From NCBI RefSeq assembly GCF_014054525.1, contig NZ_CP059564.1:2118357-2182356 (forward strand): a DNA stretch of 64,000 bases, given 5' to 3'. Position numbers and translations under genes: made by a program. The notes below the pieces were generated by a model, which made no database searches, had not been told where the DNA came from, and was given only the letters and a program-made list of their open reading frames with translations. This document shows, in pieces, positions 52,506 to 62,400 of this stretch (positions within the stretch are counted from its first letter, which is position 1; each line of letters begins with the position of its first letter). Source of the stretch: Alysiella filiformis (GTDB taxonomy: Bacteria > Pseudomonadota > Gammaproteobacteria > Burkholderiales > Neisseriaceae).

Positions 52506-55067
52506 TCATTCTGGCGTATTTTCAGCCAGCCTTTTCCATTCGTAAACCAAATCCAAAGCCTGCCGCGCTGTCAATTCATCGGGGTTGATTTGGCGCAATT
52601 TTTCGGCAATTTGGCTGCCTGCAATGTCTGCCACATCGTCATCGGGCGGCAATTCAGTTGGCTCGGCAAACAAATCCAACTGTGGATGGGACGATTGGTT
52701 TTCCAGTAAATGCAGTTGTTTTTGCGCCATTTTTAGGGCACGTGGCGGCAATCCTGCCAATTTCGCCACGGCTATGCCGTAGCTTTTTTCTGCCGCGCCA
52801 TCTTGCACTTGATGAAGAAAAACAATGTCTTGCCCCTGCTCCAATGCGGATAAATGGCGATTGAAGGCGCGGGGCTGGCTTTCAGGCAGCTTGGTCAATT
52901 CAAAATAGTGGGTGGCAAACAATGCCAATGATTGATTTTTTTGCAATAAATGCAAGGCTATGGCGTGCGCCAATGCCAATCCGTCAAAGGTGGACGTGCC
53001 GCGCCCTACTTCGTCCATCAACACCAGCGATTGGGGTGTGGCGTGGTGCAAAATGTAGGCGGTTTCCGACATTTCTACCATAAAGGTGGAACGGTTGCTT
53101 GCCAAGTCATCGCTTGCGCCTATGCGTGTGAAGATTTGGTCTATGTTGCCGATGATGGCGCGTTCGGCTGGCACAAAGCTGCCTGTGTGCGCCATCAATG
53201 CAATCAGGGCAACTTGGCGCATATAAGTGGATTTGCCGCCCATATTGGGTCCTGTGAGCAAACACAAGGATTGTTGCGGTGTGAGTGCCACATCGTTGGC
53301 GGTAAAATGTTTGACTTGCTGCTCCACCACGGGGTGTCGCCCTGCCTGAATGTGGATTTGTGGCACATCGGTAAATCGCGGCATGGTGTAATGCTGCTTG
53401 TGGGCGGTGCGGGCGAAACTGCACAGCATATCCAGTATTGCCACGGCTTTGGCGGCTTGTTGGATTGGGTTTAAGGCTGCCTGTAATTGCTGCAATAATT
53501 GTTCGTACAACACTTTCTCCAAAGCCAAAGCCTTGTCTTGCGCTGCCAAAAATTTGTCTTCAAATGCTTTTAATTCGGGCGTGATGAATCGTTCGGCATT
53601 TTTGAGCGTTTGGCGGCGTTGATAATCGCTGGGTGCGTGTTCCGCTTGCCCTTTGGACAATTCAATGTAAAAACCATGCACGCGGTTAAATTCCACTTTG
53701 AGCGTGGAAAGTTGGGTGCGTTGTTGTTCGCGCTGCGCCAATTCTTGAAGAAAATCATCGCCATGCGTTTGCAAATGGCGCAATTCGTCAAGTTCTTGAT
53801 TGTATTGATGATTGATGACATTGCCGTCTTTGAGCCACACGGACGGTTCGGGCATTAAGGCTGCCTGCAAAATCCGCGCCACCGACAAAGTTTGCGGAAA
53901 ACACGCCGCCAGCGTATCAAGCAAAGCACTTTTCGGCAAAGACAAATCTTGCAAAATCAATAAGCTGTCGCGCAATGCCGACAAATCGCGCGGTCGTGCC
54001 GAACCCAAAGCCACACGCGCGGCAATGCGTTCCATGTCGGCGATGTGTTTCAGGCTGCCTGAAATGGCGGCAAAGTCGTTTTCCAGCAACACCTGCACCG
54101 CGTCCAAACGTGCCTGTATGTGGGCGCGATGACGCAAAGGGTGGTGCAAACAATGCGCCAAATAACGGCTGCCCATGTGGGTAACACATTCATCTAAAAC
54201 AGAAAAAAGCGTGGGCGATTTTTTGCCACTCAATGTTGCCGTGATTTCCAAATTGCGGCGTGTGGCGGCATCCATTTCCACGAATTGATTTTCTTTTTCA
54301 AAAACAATCGCTTCCATATGAGGTGGCAGTTGATTTTGGGTCAATTTCAAATAATTCAACAATGCGCCTGCTGCCGCGATTGCCGCCGAATGTTCCGCCA
54401 AATCCAAGCCAAAACCGCGCAAATCTTGGCTGCCAAAATAATCGGTTAAAAGCGTGAAAGCGGTGTCGGGTGCAAATTGCCACGCATTCAAACGGCTGAT
54501 TGGGATTTTGGGGCAATTTTCAGGCAGCCTGAAATCGTTGTCTGCCAGCAATTCTGCCACTTGCAAACGCGCCAATTCGTCTGCCAATTTGTTGATGTTG
54601 ATGATTTTGGTGCGAAATTCGCCGCTTTCCAAAGCCGCCCATGCCAAAGCGGTTTGTTTTTTGCCCACGCACAGGGCGGCAATGCGATTGGTTTGCTTGT
54701 CTTCCAACAAAGCCGAATCGGTGAGCGTGCCTGCGGTAACAATGCGTGTTACTTTGCGTTCCACCAATTTGTTTGCGCCCACTTCGCCCACTTGTTCGCA
54801 AATGGCGGCACTGCGCCCCAGTTTAACCAATTTAATCAAATGCTGTTCAATCGCGTGGTGTGGCACACCTGCCATTTTGATGGGTTCGCCCAAATGCTGT
54901 CCGCGCGTGGTCAGCGTGATGTCCAACAATTTGGCGGCTTCGACTGCGTCATCAAAAAACAGTTCGTAAAAATCGCCCATGCGGTAAAACACCAATTTAT
55001 CAAGGTGTTGTGATTTAATGGCGAGATATTGTTGCATCATGGGCGATGGGGGTTTGGTGGCGGTCAT
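52506..55067 (-). CDS. mutS: DNA mismatch repair protein MutS
   Basis: 853 residues from ATG 55065-55067 ([20 protein letters not shown]); the longer frame to 55106 is rejected for lack of a site. Mismatch-reading motif [15 protein letters not shown] has the Phe-x-Glu pair (FYE). The ATPase has Walker [18 protein letters not shown] and [19 protein letters not shown], then FATHYFELT. Two translated uptake sequences occur (FRLPE near 200; SGSLK near 345), both in linker or lever regions. It is divergent from tonB, with 133 bases between starts. Confidence 0.97.
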   Translation of the reverse strand: MTATKPPSPMMQQYLAIKSQHLDKLVFYRMGDFYELFFDDAVEAAKLLDITLTTRGQHLGEPIKMAGVPHHAIEQHLIKLVKLGRSAAICEQVGEVGANKLVERKVTRIVTAGTLTDSALLEDKQTNRIAALCVGKKQTALAWAALESGEFRTKIININKLADELARLQVAELLADNDFRLPENCPKIPISRLNAWQFAPDTAFTLLTDYFGSQDLRGFGLDLAEHSAAIAAAGALLNYLKLTQNQLPPHMEAIVFEKENQFVEMDAATRRNLEITATLSGKKSPTLFSVLDECVTHMGSRYLAHCLHHPLRHRAHIQARLDAVQVLLENDFAAISGSLKHIADMERIAARVALGSARPRDLSALRDSLLILQDLSLPKSALLDTLAACFPQTLSVARILQAALMPEPSVWLKDGNVINHQYNQELDELRHLQTHGDDFLQELAQREQQRTQLSTLKVEFNRVHGFYIELSKGQAEHAPSDYQRRQTLKNAERFITPELKAFEDKFLAAQDKALALEKVLYEQLLQQLQAALNPIQQAAKAVAILDMLCSFARTAHKQHYTMPRFTDVPQIHIQAGRHPVVEQQVKHFTANDVALTPQQSLCLLTGPNMGGKSTYMRQVALIALMAHTGSFVPAERAIIGNIDQIFTRIGASDDLASNRSTFMVEMSETAYILHHATPQSLVLMDEVGRGTSTFDGLALAHAIALHLLQKNQSLALFATHYFELTKLPESQPRAFNRHLSALEQGQDIVFLHQVQDGAAEKSYGIAVAKLAGLPPRALKMAQKQLHLLENQSSHPQLDLFAEPTELPPDDDVADIAGSQIAEKLRQINPDELTARQALDLVYEWKRLAENTPE

Positions 55068-55164
55068 GGTCGGTCTCAAATTCAAAAATGGGCGTGATTT
55101 TAGCATTTTCAGGCAGCCTGAAAAATCAAGTTATGAAAATGTTAAAAATAGTTGGAAAACAGCT

Positions 55165-55185
55165 TGCAAACAAGAACCGTTTGCA
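55165..55185. promoter_or_regulatory. Inverted repeat upstream of tonB
   Basis: TGCAAAC-AAGAACC-GTTTGCA: perfect 7-base arms with 7 bases between, 15 bases before the TonB start. It overlaps the expected leader, so it may be an operator or a leader hairpin. It is not an obvious Fur box. Confidence 0.35.
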
Positions 55186-55200
55186 TTAGCATACGCGCCC

Positions 55201-56232
55201 ATGAAAAAAGATACCCCACTCAAAACAGCGATTGTGTTTGCGGTTAGCGCGGCGCACATTGTTGGCGGGATATGGCTCTATGTTTTATCACAAAAAAAAC
55301 CACCCGAGCCACCCATCGCCGACCAATTAACCTTTGTGGATTTGGGTGCGCCAGACGGCAACGGCGAAGCAGGACGCGATGGCGCACCTGCTTTACCACC
55401 TGCCCCAGCCGCACCACCTCCACCGCCGCCGCCCAAAAAAATCACACCACCCCCACCACAAAAAAAATCACCACCGCCCCCCAAAGCGGTGGAGAAACCT
55501 GTTGAAAAACCACAGGTTAAAGCAGTGGTGAAAGACAATGAGCCTGCCGATTTGGTTCAAGCCAAAAAAATCCTCGAACCCAAACCGAAAAAGCCCAAAA
55601 AAACGACAGAAAAAACCGTTGAACCCACCACATCCAAAGCGGCTGAAAAAACCGTTGAAAAAACAGACAAAACGGCTGAAAAGAAAACCGATTTCAGCCA
55701 TTTCAACAAAAAATCAGCAGCCAATGCGTCAAGCGACACACATGGCGATGGCGACAACAAAAATGCCAACAGCAAAGGTTCAGGCAACAGCCATGCCGCC
55801 AACACATCGCCCAACGGCAAAACCAATGGCGGTGGTGGCAGCAACCCCAACAGCAGCAACCCCAGCAATGGCGTGGGCAGCCAAAACGGTAAAGATTCAG
55901 GCAAAGGCTTGAAAGGCGATGACAAAAAAGGCGATGACAAACCGCACAATCCCACAGGCATTGCCGATGGCGGTTACATCACCAAACCTGCTCCACCCTA
56001 CCCTGCTGCCGCGCGTGAGCGCGAAGAAGAAGGCACAGTTAAAGTGGAAGTCATCGTCAGCGCAAGCGGCAATGTGGAAAGTGCCAAAGTGGTCAAATCA
56101 AGTGGCTCGCCCCGACTTGACCGTGCCGCCAAAGACGCTGCCGCCAGCGCAAGCTACAAACCCAAATCACAAGGCGGTGTGCCCATGCGAACCCGATTTG
56201 TGGCAGGCTACAACTTTAAACTGGACGATTGA
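55201..56232 (+). CDS. tonB: TonB energy transducer
   Basis: 343 residues from ATG 55201; the upstream frame only crosses the mutS start and an uptake sequence. One N-terminal span (~10-27, IVFAVSAAHIVGGIWLYVL). Then a Pro-rich (APPPPPPPKK), Lys/Pro and Glu/Lys repeat region, and an unusually long Asn/Gly/Ser linker (~200-250). The C-terminal TonB domain begins PAPPYPAAAREREEEGTVKV and has YKPKSQGGVP and VAGYNFKLDD. It spans the periplasm to power outer-membrane iron and haem receptors. It heads tonB-exbB-exbD. Confidence 0.94.
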   Translation: MKKDTPLKTAIVFAVSAAHIVGGIWLYVLSQKKPPEPPIADQLTFVDLGAPDGNGEAGRDGAPALPPAPAAPPPPPPPKKITPPPPQKKSPPPPKAVEKPVEKPQVKAVVKDNEPADLVQAKKILEPKPKKPKKTTEKTVEPTTSKAAEKTVEKTDKTAEKKTDFSHFNKKSAANASSDTHGDGDNKNANSKGSGNSHAANTSPNGKTNGGGGSNPNSSNPSNGVGSQNGKDSGKGLKGDDKKGDDKPHNPTGIADGGYITKPAPPYPAAAREREEEGTVKVEVIVSASGNVESAKVVKSSGSPRLDRAAKDAAASASYKPKSQGGVPMRTRFVAGYNFKLDD

Positions 56233-56289
56233 TGTTTCAGGCAGCCTGAAACCCATTCCAAGCAATTATTTTCATGAAAAGAGAACATT

Positions 56290-56949
56290 ATGGATTTAAC
56301 CCTTGCATTTAAAAGCGGCGATGTTGTTTTAATTGGCGTATTTTTATCGCTGATTGTGATGAGCATTGCCACATGGTGCATCATGATTTGGCGTTTTATC
56401 GCCCTGCAAAAAGCCAAAAGCAGCAGCAACGCCATTGACACCGCATTTTGGCAAGCCGAAAACACAGAAGCCGCCGAAAAGCTGATTCAAAACAACGATT
56501 CGCCCATTGCCGAATTGGTGCGCGATGCCTTTTTTGCACGCAAACAATTTGCCGACAGCCAACAAAAAATGCTTTCAGCCAGCCTGCCCAAAAGCGATTT
56601 CTTGGAACGCGAAATCCGCCACAGCTACACCAAAATCCTCAATCGCTACGATGGCGGTTTGAGCGTGTTGGCATCGGTGGGTTCAACCGCGCCGTTTATT
56701 GGTTTGCTTGGCACAGTTTGGGGCATTTACCACGCGCTCATCAGCATTACCGAAAAAGGGCAAATGAGCATTGCCGCCGTAGCAGGTCCAATTGGCGAGG
56801 CTTTGGTGGCAACCACCATTGGTTTATTTGTGGCGATTCCTGCCGTGTTGGGCTACAATTTTTTCACACGCAAAAACAAGATGTTTGCACGGTATTTGCA
56901 CAACTTTGCCCACGATTTGCACGTTTATTTGATTAACTTAAAGGATTAA
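56290..56949 (+). CDS. exbB: TonB-complex proton channel ExbB
   Basis: 219 residues, MotA/TolQ/ExbB family. Three spans: ~15-37 (VVLIGVFLSLIVMSIATWC), ~125-147 (GGLSVLASVGSTAPFIGLLG) and ~170-195 (GEALVATTIGLFVAIPAVLGY). The conserved TVWGIYHAL and the TM3 Thr/Ala region are present. It pairs with ExbD in the pentamer that converts proton flow into TonB movement. It follows tonB by 57 bases with an uptake sequence between. Confidence 0.95.
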   Translation: MDLTLAFKSGDVVLIGVFLSLIVMSIATWCIMIWRFIALQKAKSSSNAIDTAFWQAENTEAAEKLIQNNDSPIAELVRDAFFARKQFADSQQKMLSASLPKSDFLEREIRHSYTKILNRYDGGLSVLASVGSTAPFIGLLGTVWGIYHALISITEKGQMSIAAVAGPIGEALVATTIGLFVAIPAVLGYNFFTRKNKMFARYLHNFAHDLHVYLINLKD

Positions 56950-56953
56950 AATT

Positions 56954-57394
56954 ATGGCTTTTGGCTCTATGGGCGATGGCGATGAAGACGCGCCAATGTC
57001 CGACATCAACGTAACGCCTTTGGTGGACGTGATGTTGGTTTTGTTGATTGTGTTCATGATTACCATGCCTGTTTTAACGCATTCGCTGCCTTTGGAACTG
57101 CCCACCACATCCAGCAAAACAGAGCAAGCCAAAGTGGACGTGAAACCGCTTGAAATCGCCATTGACGAAAAAGGACAATACGCAATCGGCTCCGATTCCA
57201 ATGCCAAAGTGGATTTGGCGGCAATTAAAAGCCAGTTTAGCCAAATCGCGCAAAAAGACCCCAACACCGTGGTGGCAATCGATGCCGACAAAGACGTGGC
57301 TTACGACCATGTGGTTAAAGTATTGGAAGCCGCGCGTGAAGCAGGTTTGAGCAAAATCGGCTTTCGCATGAAAGTGGAAAACGGCACACCATAA
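56954..57394 (+). CDS. exbD: TonB-complex protein ExbD
   Basis: 146 residues, TolR/ExbD family. One span near 24-43 preceded by SDINVTPLVDVMLVLLIVFM, whose Asp in PLVDV is the proton-carrying residue. The periplasmic domain has KPLEIAIDEKGQYAIG and VVAIDADKDVAYDHVVKVLE. It starts four bases after exbB ends, so translation is coupled. Last gene of the operon. Confidence 0.95.
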   Translation: MAFGSMGDGDEDAPMSDINVTPLVDVMLVLLIVFMITMPVLTHSLPLELPTTSSKTEQAKVDVKPLEIAIDEKGQYAIGSDSNAKVDLAAIKSQFSQIAQKDPNTVVAIDADKDVAYDHVVKVLEAAREAGLSKIGFRMKVENGTP

Positions 57395-57406
57395 CTTCGC
57401 CAAAAC

Positions 57407-57452
57407 AAAGCTGCCTGAAAATGATGTTTCGCATTTTCAGGCAGCTTTTTTT
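57407..57452. terminator. Bidirectional terminator from two facing uptake sequences
   Basis: Stem AAAGCTGCCTGAAAATG / CATTTTCAGGCAGCTTT (17 bases), loop ATGTTTCG, then TTTT. It lies between convergent exbD and the DUF302 gene. Confidence 0.82.
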
Positions 57453-57460
57453 ATGAAAAT

Positions 57461-57952
57461 TTATTGCGTTACCGTTGCCGCAATCAATTTTTCGGCGTTT
57501 GCCAAATTGTTTTCCACATCGCTGTATTCAATTTTTGTGCCAGCAATGATGGCACGGGTGTCGTTGAACACCACTTGCACTTTACCGTCCACTTCCGTTA
57601 CCAACACGCGCAAGGGCAGTTGCAATGCCAAAGTGGGGTCTTTAATCATCAAAGGCGTGCCTGCTTTGGGTGTGCCAAACACAATCACGGTGGCAGGCTG
57701 CATGGTCAAACCCGCTTGTTTTGCTGCTGCTTGGTGGTCAATGGTGGCAAACACGGTCATGCCTTTGCCTTTTACGGCATTGGTTAAACGCGATACGGTT
57801 TCAGAAAAATTGTATTTACTTTCAACAGATTGCATGATTTTGGAATGGGTTTGATGATGAGAAGCATGATGATGAACCTGTGCCGCAGATTGCGTTTGAG
57901 CGCAAGCAGACAAGGCAAAAGTGGCGGTAATCAACAATAAAATGTGGCGCAT
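57461..57952 (-). CDS. DUF302-family lipoprotein
   Basis: 163 residues from ATG 57950-57952. The signal peptide ends in lipobox LSAC. A His-rich stretch follows (QVHHHASHHQTHS), which might bind metal. The DUF302 core is recognisable: YNFSETVSRLTNAVKGKGMT, VFATIDHQAAAKQAGL, PATVIVFGTPKAGTPLM, LPLRVLVTEVDGKVQVVFND. The biochemical role of DUF302 is not established. Monocistronic, facing exbD. Confidence 0.85.
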   Translation of the reverse strand: MRHILLLITATFALSACAQTQSAAQVHHHASHHQTHSKIMQSVESKYNFSETVSRLTNAVKGKGMTVFATIDHQAAAKQAGLTMQPATVIVFGTPKAGTPLMIKDPTLALQLPLRVLVTEVDGKVQVVFNDTRAIIAGTKIEYSDVENNLANAEKLIAATVTQ

Positions 57953-58176
57953 AATCAACTTTCTATAAAAATAAAAGGGAAAAGTGGATTGTAAATCATT
58001 TCAGGCAGCCTGAAAATGCGTTGCGATATTTAAACCATTTTTTGCGTCAAGGCGACAAAGTGAACGTGGCTTTTGGGCGGCCTGAAACCGTTACGCCCTG
58101 CCCCATTGTCCTTTTGAAAAAAATTGACCAGCCCAATGCAAAAAATCCCTTCAAGCCAAAGCCCAAAGGGAAAATT

Positions 58177-58252
58177 TGGTGGGTGATGACGGAGTCGAAC
58201 CGCCGACATTCTGCTTGTAAGGCAGACGCTCTACCAACTGAGCTAATCACCC
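58177..58252 (-). tRNA. tRNA-Val(UAC), copy 1
   Basis: 76 bases with CCA. Acceptor GGGTGAT/ATCACCC, anticodon stem TCTGC/GCAGA, loop CTTACAA, anticodon TAC. Identical to the copy at 58414. A small stem CCCTT/AAGGG with a T-run (58141-58171) lies after it on the minus strand and may terminate the tRNA operon. Confidence 0.97.
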
Positions 58253-58302
58253 GATTTGAAAGGAAAATTCTCTTTAAGCGAAAACTTAAAGAGAATTGAT
58301 TT

Positions 58303-58379
58303 TGGCGCGGTGGACGGGGCTCGAACCCGCGACCACTGGCGTGACAGGCCAGTACTCTAACCAACTGAGCTACCACCGC
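58303..58379 (-). tRNA. tRNA-Asp(GUC)
   Basis: 77 bases with CCA. Acceptor GCGGTGG/CCACCGC, anticodon stem CTGGC/GCCAG, loop CTGTCAC, anticodon GTC. An 11-base hairpin (58268-58295, TTCTCTTTAAG / CTTAAAGAGAA) separates it from tRNA-Val copy 1 and may be a processing site or weak terminator. Confidence 0.97.
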
Positions 58380-58413
58380 GTAACCGACTGCCGTTAAAGC
58401 AACCGATAAAAGC

Positions 58414-58489
58414 TGGTGGGTGATGACGGAGTCGAACCGCCGACATTCTGCTTGTAAGGCAGACGCTCTACCAACTGAGCTAATCACCC
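58414..58489 (-). tRNA. tRNA-Val(UAC), copy 2
   Basis: 76 bases with CCA, same sequence as the copy at 58177. First gene of the minus-strand Val-Asp-Val tRNA operon. Confidence 0.97.
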
Positions 58490-58522
58490 GATTTGTTTTG
58501 TTCGCTGTGTTGCGAAGTCGTT

Positions 58523-58551
58523 ATTAAACCAAATTTTGTTTTGCCGCGCAA
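58523..58551 (-). promoter_or_regulatory. Probable promoter of the tRNA operon
   Basis: On the minus strand TTGCGC (58546-58551) and TTTAAT (58523-58528) are 17 bases apart, 33 bases before the first tRNA. Confidence 0.5.
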
Positions 58552-58597
58552 GCATTATTTTGCAAAAATTAAATGGATTTAACACAAATCATTATTT

Positions 58598-59005
58598 TTA
58601 ATTGAAATTTAAATCGCACAATGCTTGGATAATTTCATAATTGGCTGGCAAAATGGGCAAATCGGCAACCTGATTGGGCTTGCGCCATGTGAAATTTTGC
58701 CCTTCTTTGGCTTGAATTTCACCAGCCCATTGCCCTGCCTGCACCAAGTAAAAATGCAAATTCACAATCGCGTGTTCGTATTCATAACAAGGGCTTAACC
58801 ATGCGCTTGCGTCATGAATCTGCACACCCAATTCTTCAAAAAATTCGCGTTTTAAGGCTGCCAAATGGGTTTCGCCTGCTTCAATTTTGCCACCTGCAAA
58901 TTCCCAATAACCTGCATAGGCTTTGCCTTCTGGACGTGAACTCAACAAAATTTCGCCATGGGCATTAAACACAATGCCTGCCACCACGTTCAATATGGGT
59001 TTCAT
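58598..59005 (-). CDS. mutT: NUDIX hydrolase, MutT type (8-oxo-dGTP diphosphatase)
   Basis: 135 residues. The Nudix box GGKIEAGETHLAALKREFFEELGV fits Gx5Ex7REUxEExGU. Flanking sequence is MutT-like: VVAGIVFNAHGEILLSSRPEG, GYWEFAGG, HFYLVQAGQW. It cleanses the nucleotide pool of oxidised dGTP. It lies next to a small membrane protein on the same strand, 11 bases apart. Confidence 0.9.
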   Translation of the reverse strand: MKPILNVVAGIVFNAHGEILLSSRPEGKAYAGYWEFAGGKIEAGETHLAALKREFFEELGVQIHDASAWLSPCYEYEHAIVNLHFYLVQAGQWAGEIQAKEGQNFTWRKPNQVADLPILPANYEIIQALCDLNFN

Positions 59006-59016
59006 TGCGCCCCCCC

Positions 59017-59313
59017 TTACATAATGGCATTGACCAAGGCGCGCGCACCATAGCCCAAACCATACAAAATGGCTGCCACCACAATGGAACTGACCACCGT
59101 TGCCGCATGACGCACGGCTGGCATGGCTGCCTGAATTTTGTTCAGTTCTTCATCTTGCCCTTGGGCGGCTTTCAATTCGGCTTGTATGTAAAGATGACGC
59201 GCCACCATGTGCAGCACGGCAAACAGGGCAATGATTGCCCAATGAATTTGCAAAATCCCCACCACCACATTGCTGATGAATAAGGCATTGCCCAAAATGT
59301 TTAAATATTTCAT
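59017..59313 (-). CDS. Small membrane protein of unknown function
   Basis: 98 residues with two or three hydrophobic segments (LGNALFISNVVVGILQIHWA; AIIALFAVLHMVARHLYI; ATVVSSIVVAAILYGLGYGA). A charged loop (QAELKAAQGQDEELNKIQ) lies between the second and third. Probably an inner-membrane protein. It sits immediately upstream of mutT on the same strand. Not recognised. Confidence 0.55.
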   Translation of the reverse strand: MKYLNILGNALFISNVVVGILQIHWAIIALFAVLHMVARHLYIQAELKAAQGQDEELNKIQAAMPAVRHAATVVSSIVVAAILYGLGYGARALVNAIM

Positions 59314-59407
59314 TGTTTTCCTTAAATTTTCATTTTAAATTAAAATCATACAGCAAAAACTGTATTTTTTCGTGTACCGTCAGGCTGCCTGAAAAACGCC
59401 CACCAGC

Positions 59408-62400
59408 TTATTTTTTGTCGCTTTCTTTGGGAATGAGCAGATTGAAATTCGCCCCCATGGCGGTTTTGTTGTTGCAAAACACCACTTCTTCAAACAAAGG
59501 CAACACGTCCAAATGACCGTCTGATGCGTCCATGATTTTCACAATGGCACCAGCGCGTTGTGCCAACTTCTGTTTCCATGCTGCAAGTGGTTTATCCAAA
59601 CACACCACATGGCTGATATTGGGGTGATTCATGGGGTCTTCGCTCAATTTAACCCAGTTTTTCAGGCTGGCTTGGTGGGCTACCAAAGGGTGCTGGCTGT
59701 CAATCACAAGCTGCATACCCGATGCCAGCATGGGAATGAGTGCCGCCAACGATGTTGCCAATGTACCGCCCTGCAACCAAATGTGTTTTGGGGCGCGCCA
59801 TGTCATCACATCGTGTTCGCCCAGTTGCCCTTTGAGCGTCAGTTGAGCCAAACGCAAGGTGTGGTTGTTGCGTACCTTGCCCAATGCCAAGGCAAATTGC
59901 ACCTGCTCTTCACGCGAAAAGCTGCCTTCGGCAATGATTTGCTCCACCACCGCCAAGGCATTTGCATCAATTTGCCCCAAACGGCTAAAACGCTTAGGCA
60001 ACAACCACTTACCCTGCGTGAGTTTTTGCAAATAAAACGATGCGCCTGCTTTGGGACCGGTTCCCGACAAACCGTGTCCACCCAAAGGTTGCACGCCTGC
60101 GGTAACGGATTTTAAATCGCGGTTGATGTAAATGCTGCCTGCTTCAATGCGGTTGGCGGCAAAGTTAATCGTGTGGTTAATGCGGCTGTGTACGCCCACC
60201 GAAAGTGCGTAACCTTTGCTGTTGATTTGGTCTATCATGCGACCCAAATCTTCGGCACGATAACGCAAAATGTGCAACACGGGCCCAAATACTTCATGTT
60301 GAATTTGTTCTAAATTGTGCAATTCAATCGCGGTGGGCGGCACAAATGTGGCATAGCGCGTGTGCGTTTCAGGCAGCACAATTTGATGAAAAAACCGTGC
60401 CGATGATTTGATTTTGTCCACATGCGCCAACACCCGTTTTTGCGCTTCTTGGTTGATAATCGGTCCAATATCGGTGGAAATGTCCATGGGATTGCCAATT
60501 TGCAATTCGTCCATTGCGCCTTGAATTTTGTCTATCATCGCATCGGCAATGTCTTCTTGCACACACAAAATCCGCAAGGCATTGGCATTTTGCCCTGCAC
60601 TGCCAAATGCCGACAAAATCACATCTTTACACAACTGCTCCAATGACGCGCTGCTGTCGGCAATCATGGCGTTTTGTCCGCCTGTTTCGGCAATGAACAC
60701 GGGTAAATCATCGCGTTCAGCCAGCTTTTGGTGGATTTTTTGTGCCACTTCAATGCTGCCTGTAAACAAAATGCCGTTAATGCGCGTATCGGCGATGAGT
60801 GCTTCGCCAATTTCTTTGTCGCCCAACACCAATTGCAATGCGGCTTTGGCAAAACCCGCTTCATGCAAAATCTGCACTGCCCGAAACGCGGTTAAGCTGC
60901 TAAATGGCGAAGGTTTGGCAATCACGGTGTTGCCCACCGCCAAAGCCGCCGCAATTTGCCCCACAAACACCGACAAAGGCGCATTCCAAGGGCTGATTGC
61001 CACCACCGTGCCGATGGGCGCACGTCCTGCACAGGTGCTTTCGGCTTCTTGGGCATAATAGCGGCAAAAATCCACCGCTTGTCGGATTTCACGAATGGCA
61101 CTTTCTAGCGTTTTGCCCGTTTCGCGTATGACTAACGCCATGAGTTCGGGCATATACGCCTCAATCAAATTGGCGGCTTTGAGCAGCAATTCCACACGCT
61201 TATCGGGCGAGGTGTTTGTCCAACGTTTTTCCATGTTTTTGGCGGTGGCAATCACGTTAAACATCGCCGCCATGGGCATAAACGCCACCGAACCCAAAAT
61301 GTCGTTGTGGTCGGCTGGATTGACCACCGAAATGGTGTTGCCATGCGCCGCTTTCATGGGAATGAGCGATTGGGCATGAATTTTGCCTGCGTCAAAAGTC
61401 TCATTCATTAATTCTTGCAAACGAATCAACACCATATCGCTGCTGAAATCCAAACCATTGGGATTGAGACGCTGCCTGCCATACAAAAATCGCGGCAACA
61501 CAATATGCGAATTGGGTTTGCCTTGTGTTCTCAAAACCAAATCTTGCGGTGGCTGAATCCACGCATTTTTTTCGTGAATCAAATGGCGAGCGGCAGCATC
61601 GGCAGCCACGCTTTCAGCCAGCCTGCGCACCAAATAGGGCAACAGCGTTTCCACTTTGCCCACAGGCGCACAAATGCGATAACGCTGCGGTTTGTGTTCG
61701 GCTTTGTTGTGTTGTAATTGTTCAAACAGGGTTTCTCCTGCGCCTTGCAAAATTTGAAATTCATAGGCTTGGCTGCCGCCCAATTTTTCAATGGCGGCAA
61801 TGGTGTAGGGATTGTGGGTGGCAAATTGTGGGTAAATCCAAGCAGGGTTTGCCAACAGCATACGCGCACACACCAAAAACGACAATTCGGTATGCGCCTT
61901 TTGCGTGAACACCGAATAGCCATTCAAACCGCGCTGTTGTGCCGATTTGATTTCGCTTTCCCAAAATGCGCCTTTAACCAAGCGTATCATCAATTTTTGT
62001 TGATTTTTTTCTGCCAAATCAATCAAATGCCGCACCACCAACATACTGCGTTTTTGATAGGCTTGCACGGTAAAACCCAAACCTTCAAAGCCCAATAAAT
62101 CGTGTTCAGCCAGCAATTCTTCCATGATGTCCAAAGACATTTCCAAAGTATCGGATTCTTCGGAATCAATCAGCATGGCAACGTGATAGCGTTTTGCCAA
62201 CACATACAAGGCTTTAATGCGCGGATAAAATTCAATCATCACGCGGTCGCGCTGGGTGTGTTCGTAGCGCGGAAACAGTGCCGACAATTTCAATGCCAAA
62301 TGGGGATTGTCGTACACCGAGGTTTTGCCTGTTTCATCGCCCAATAAGCGAATGGCGCGTTCGTAATCATCGTAGGCGCGATGGGCTTCGGCTTGGGTTT

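Noticed and set aside
58021-58487. ORFs on both strands across tRNA-Val/Asp/Val
   Set aside because: They are translations of tRNA genes; the repeated peptide arises from the two identical tRNA-Val copies.
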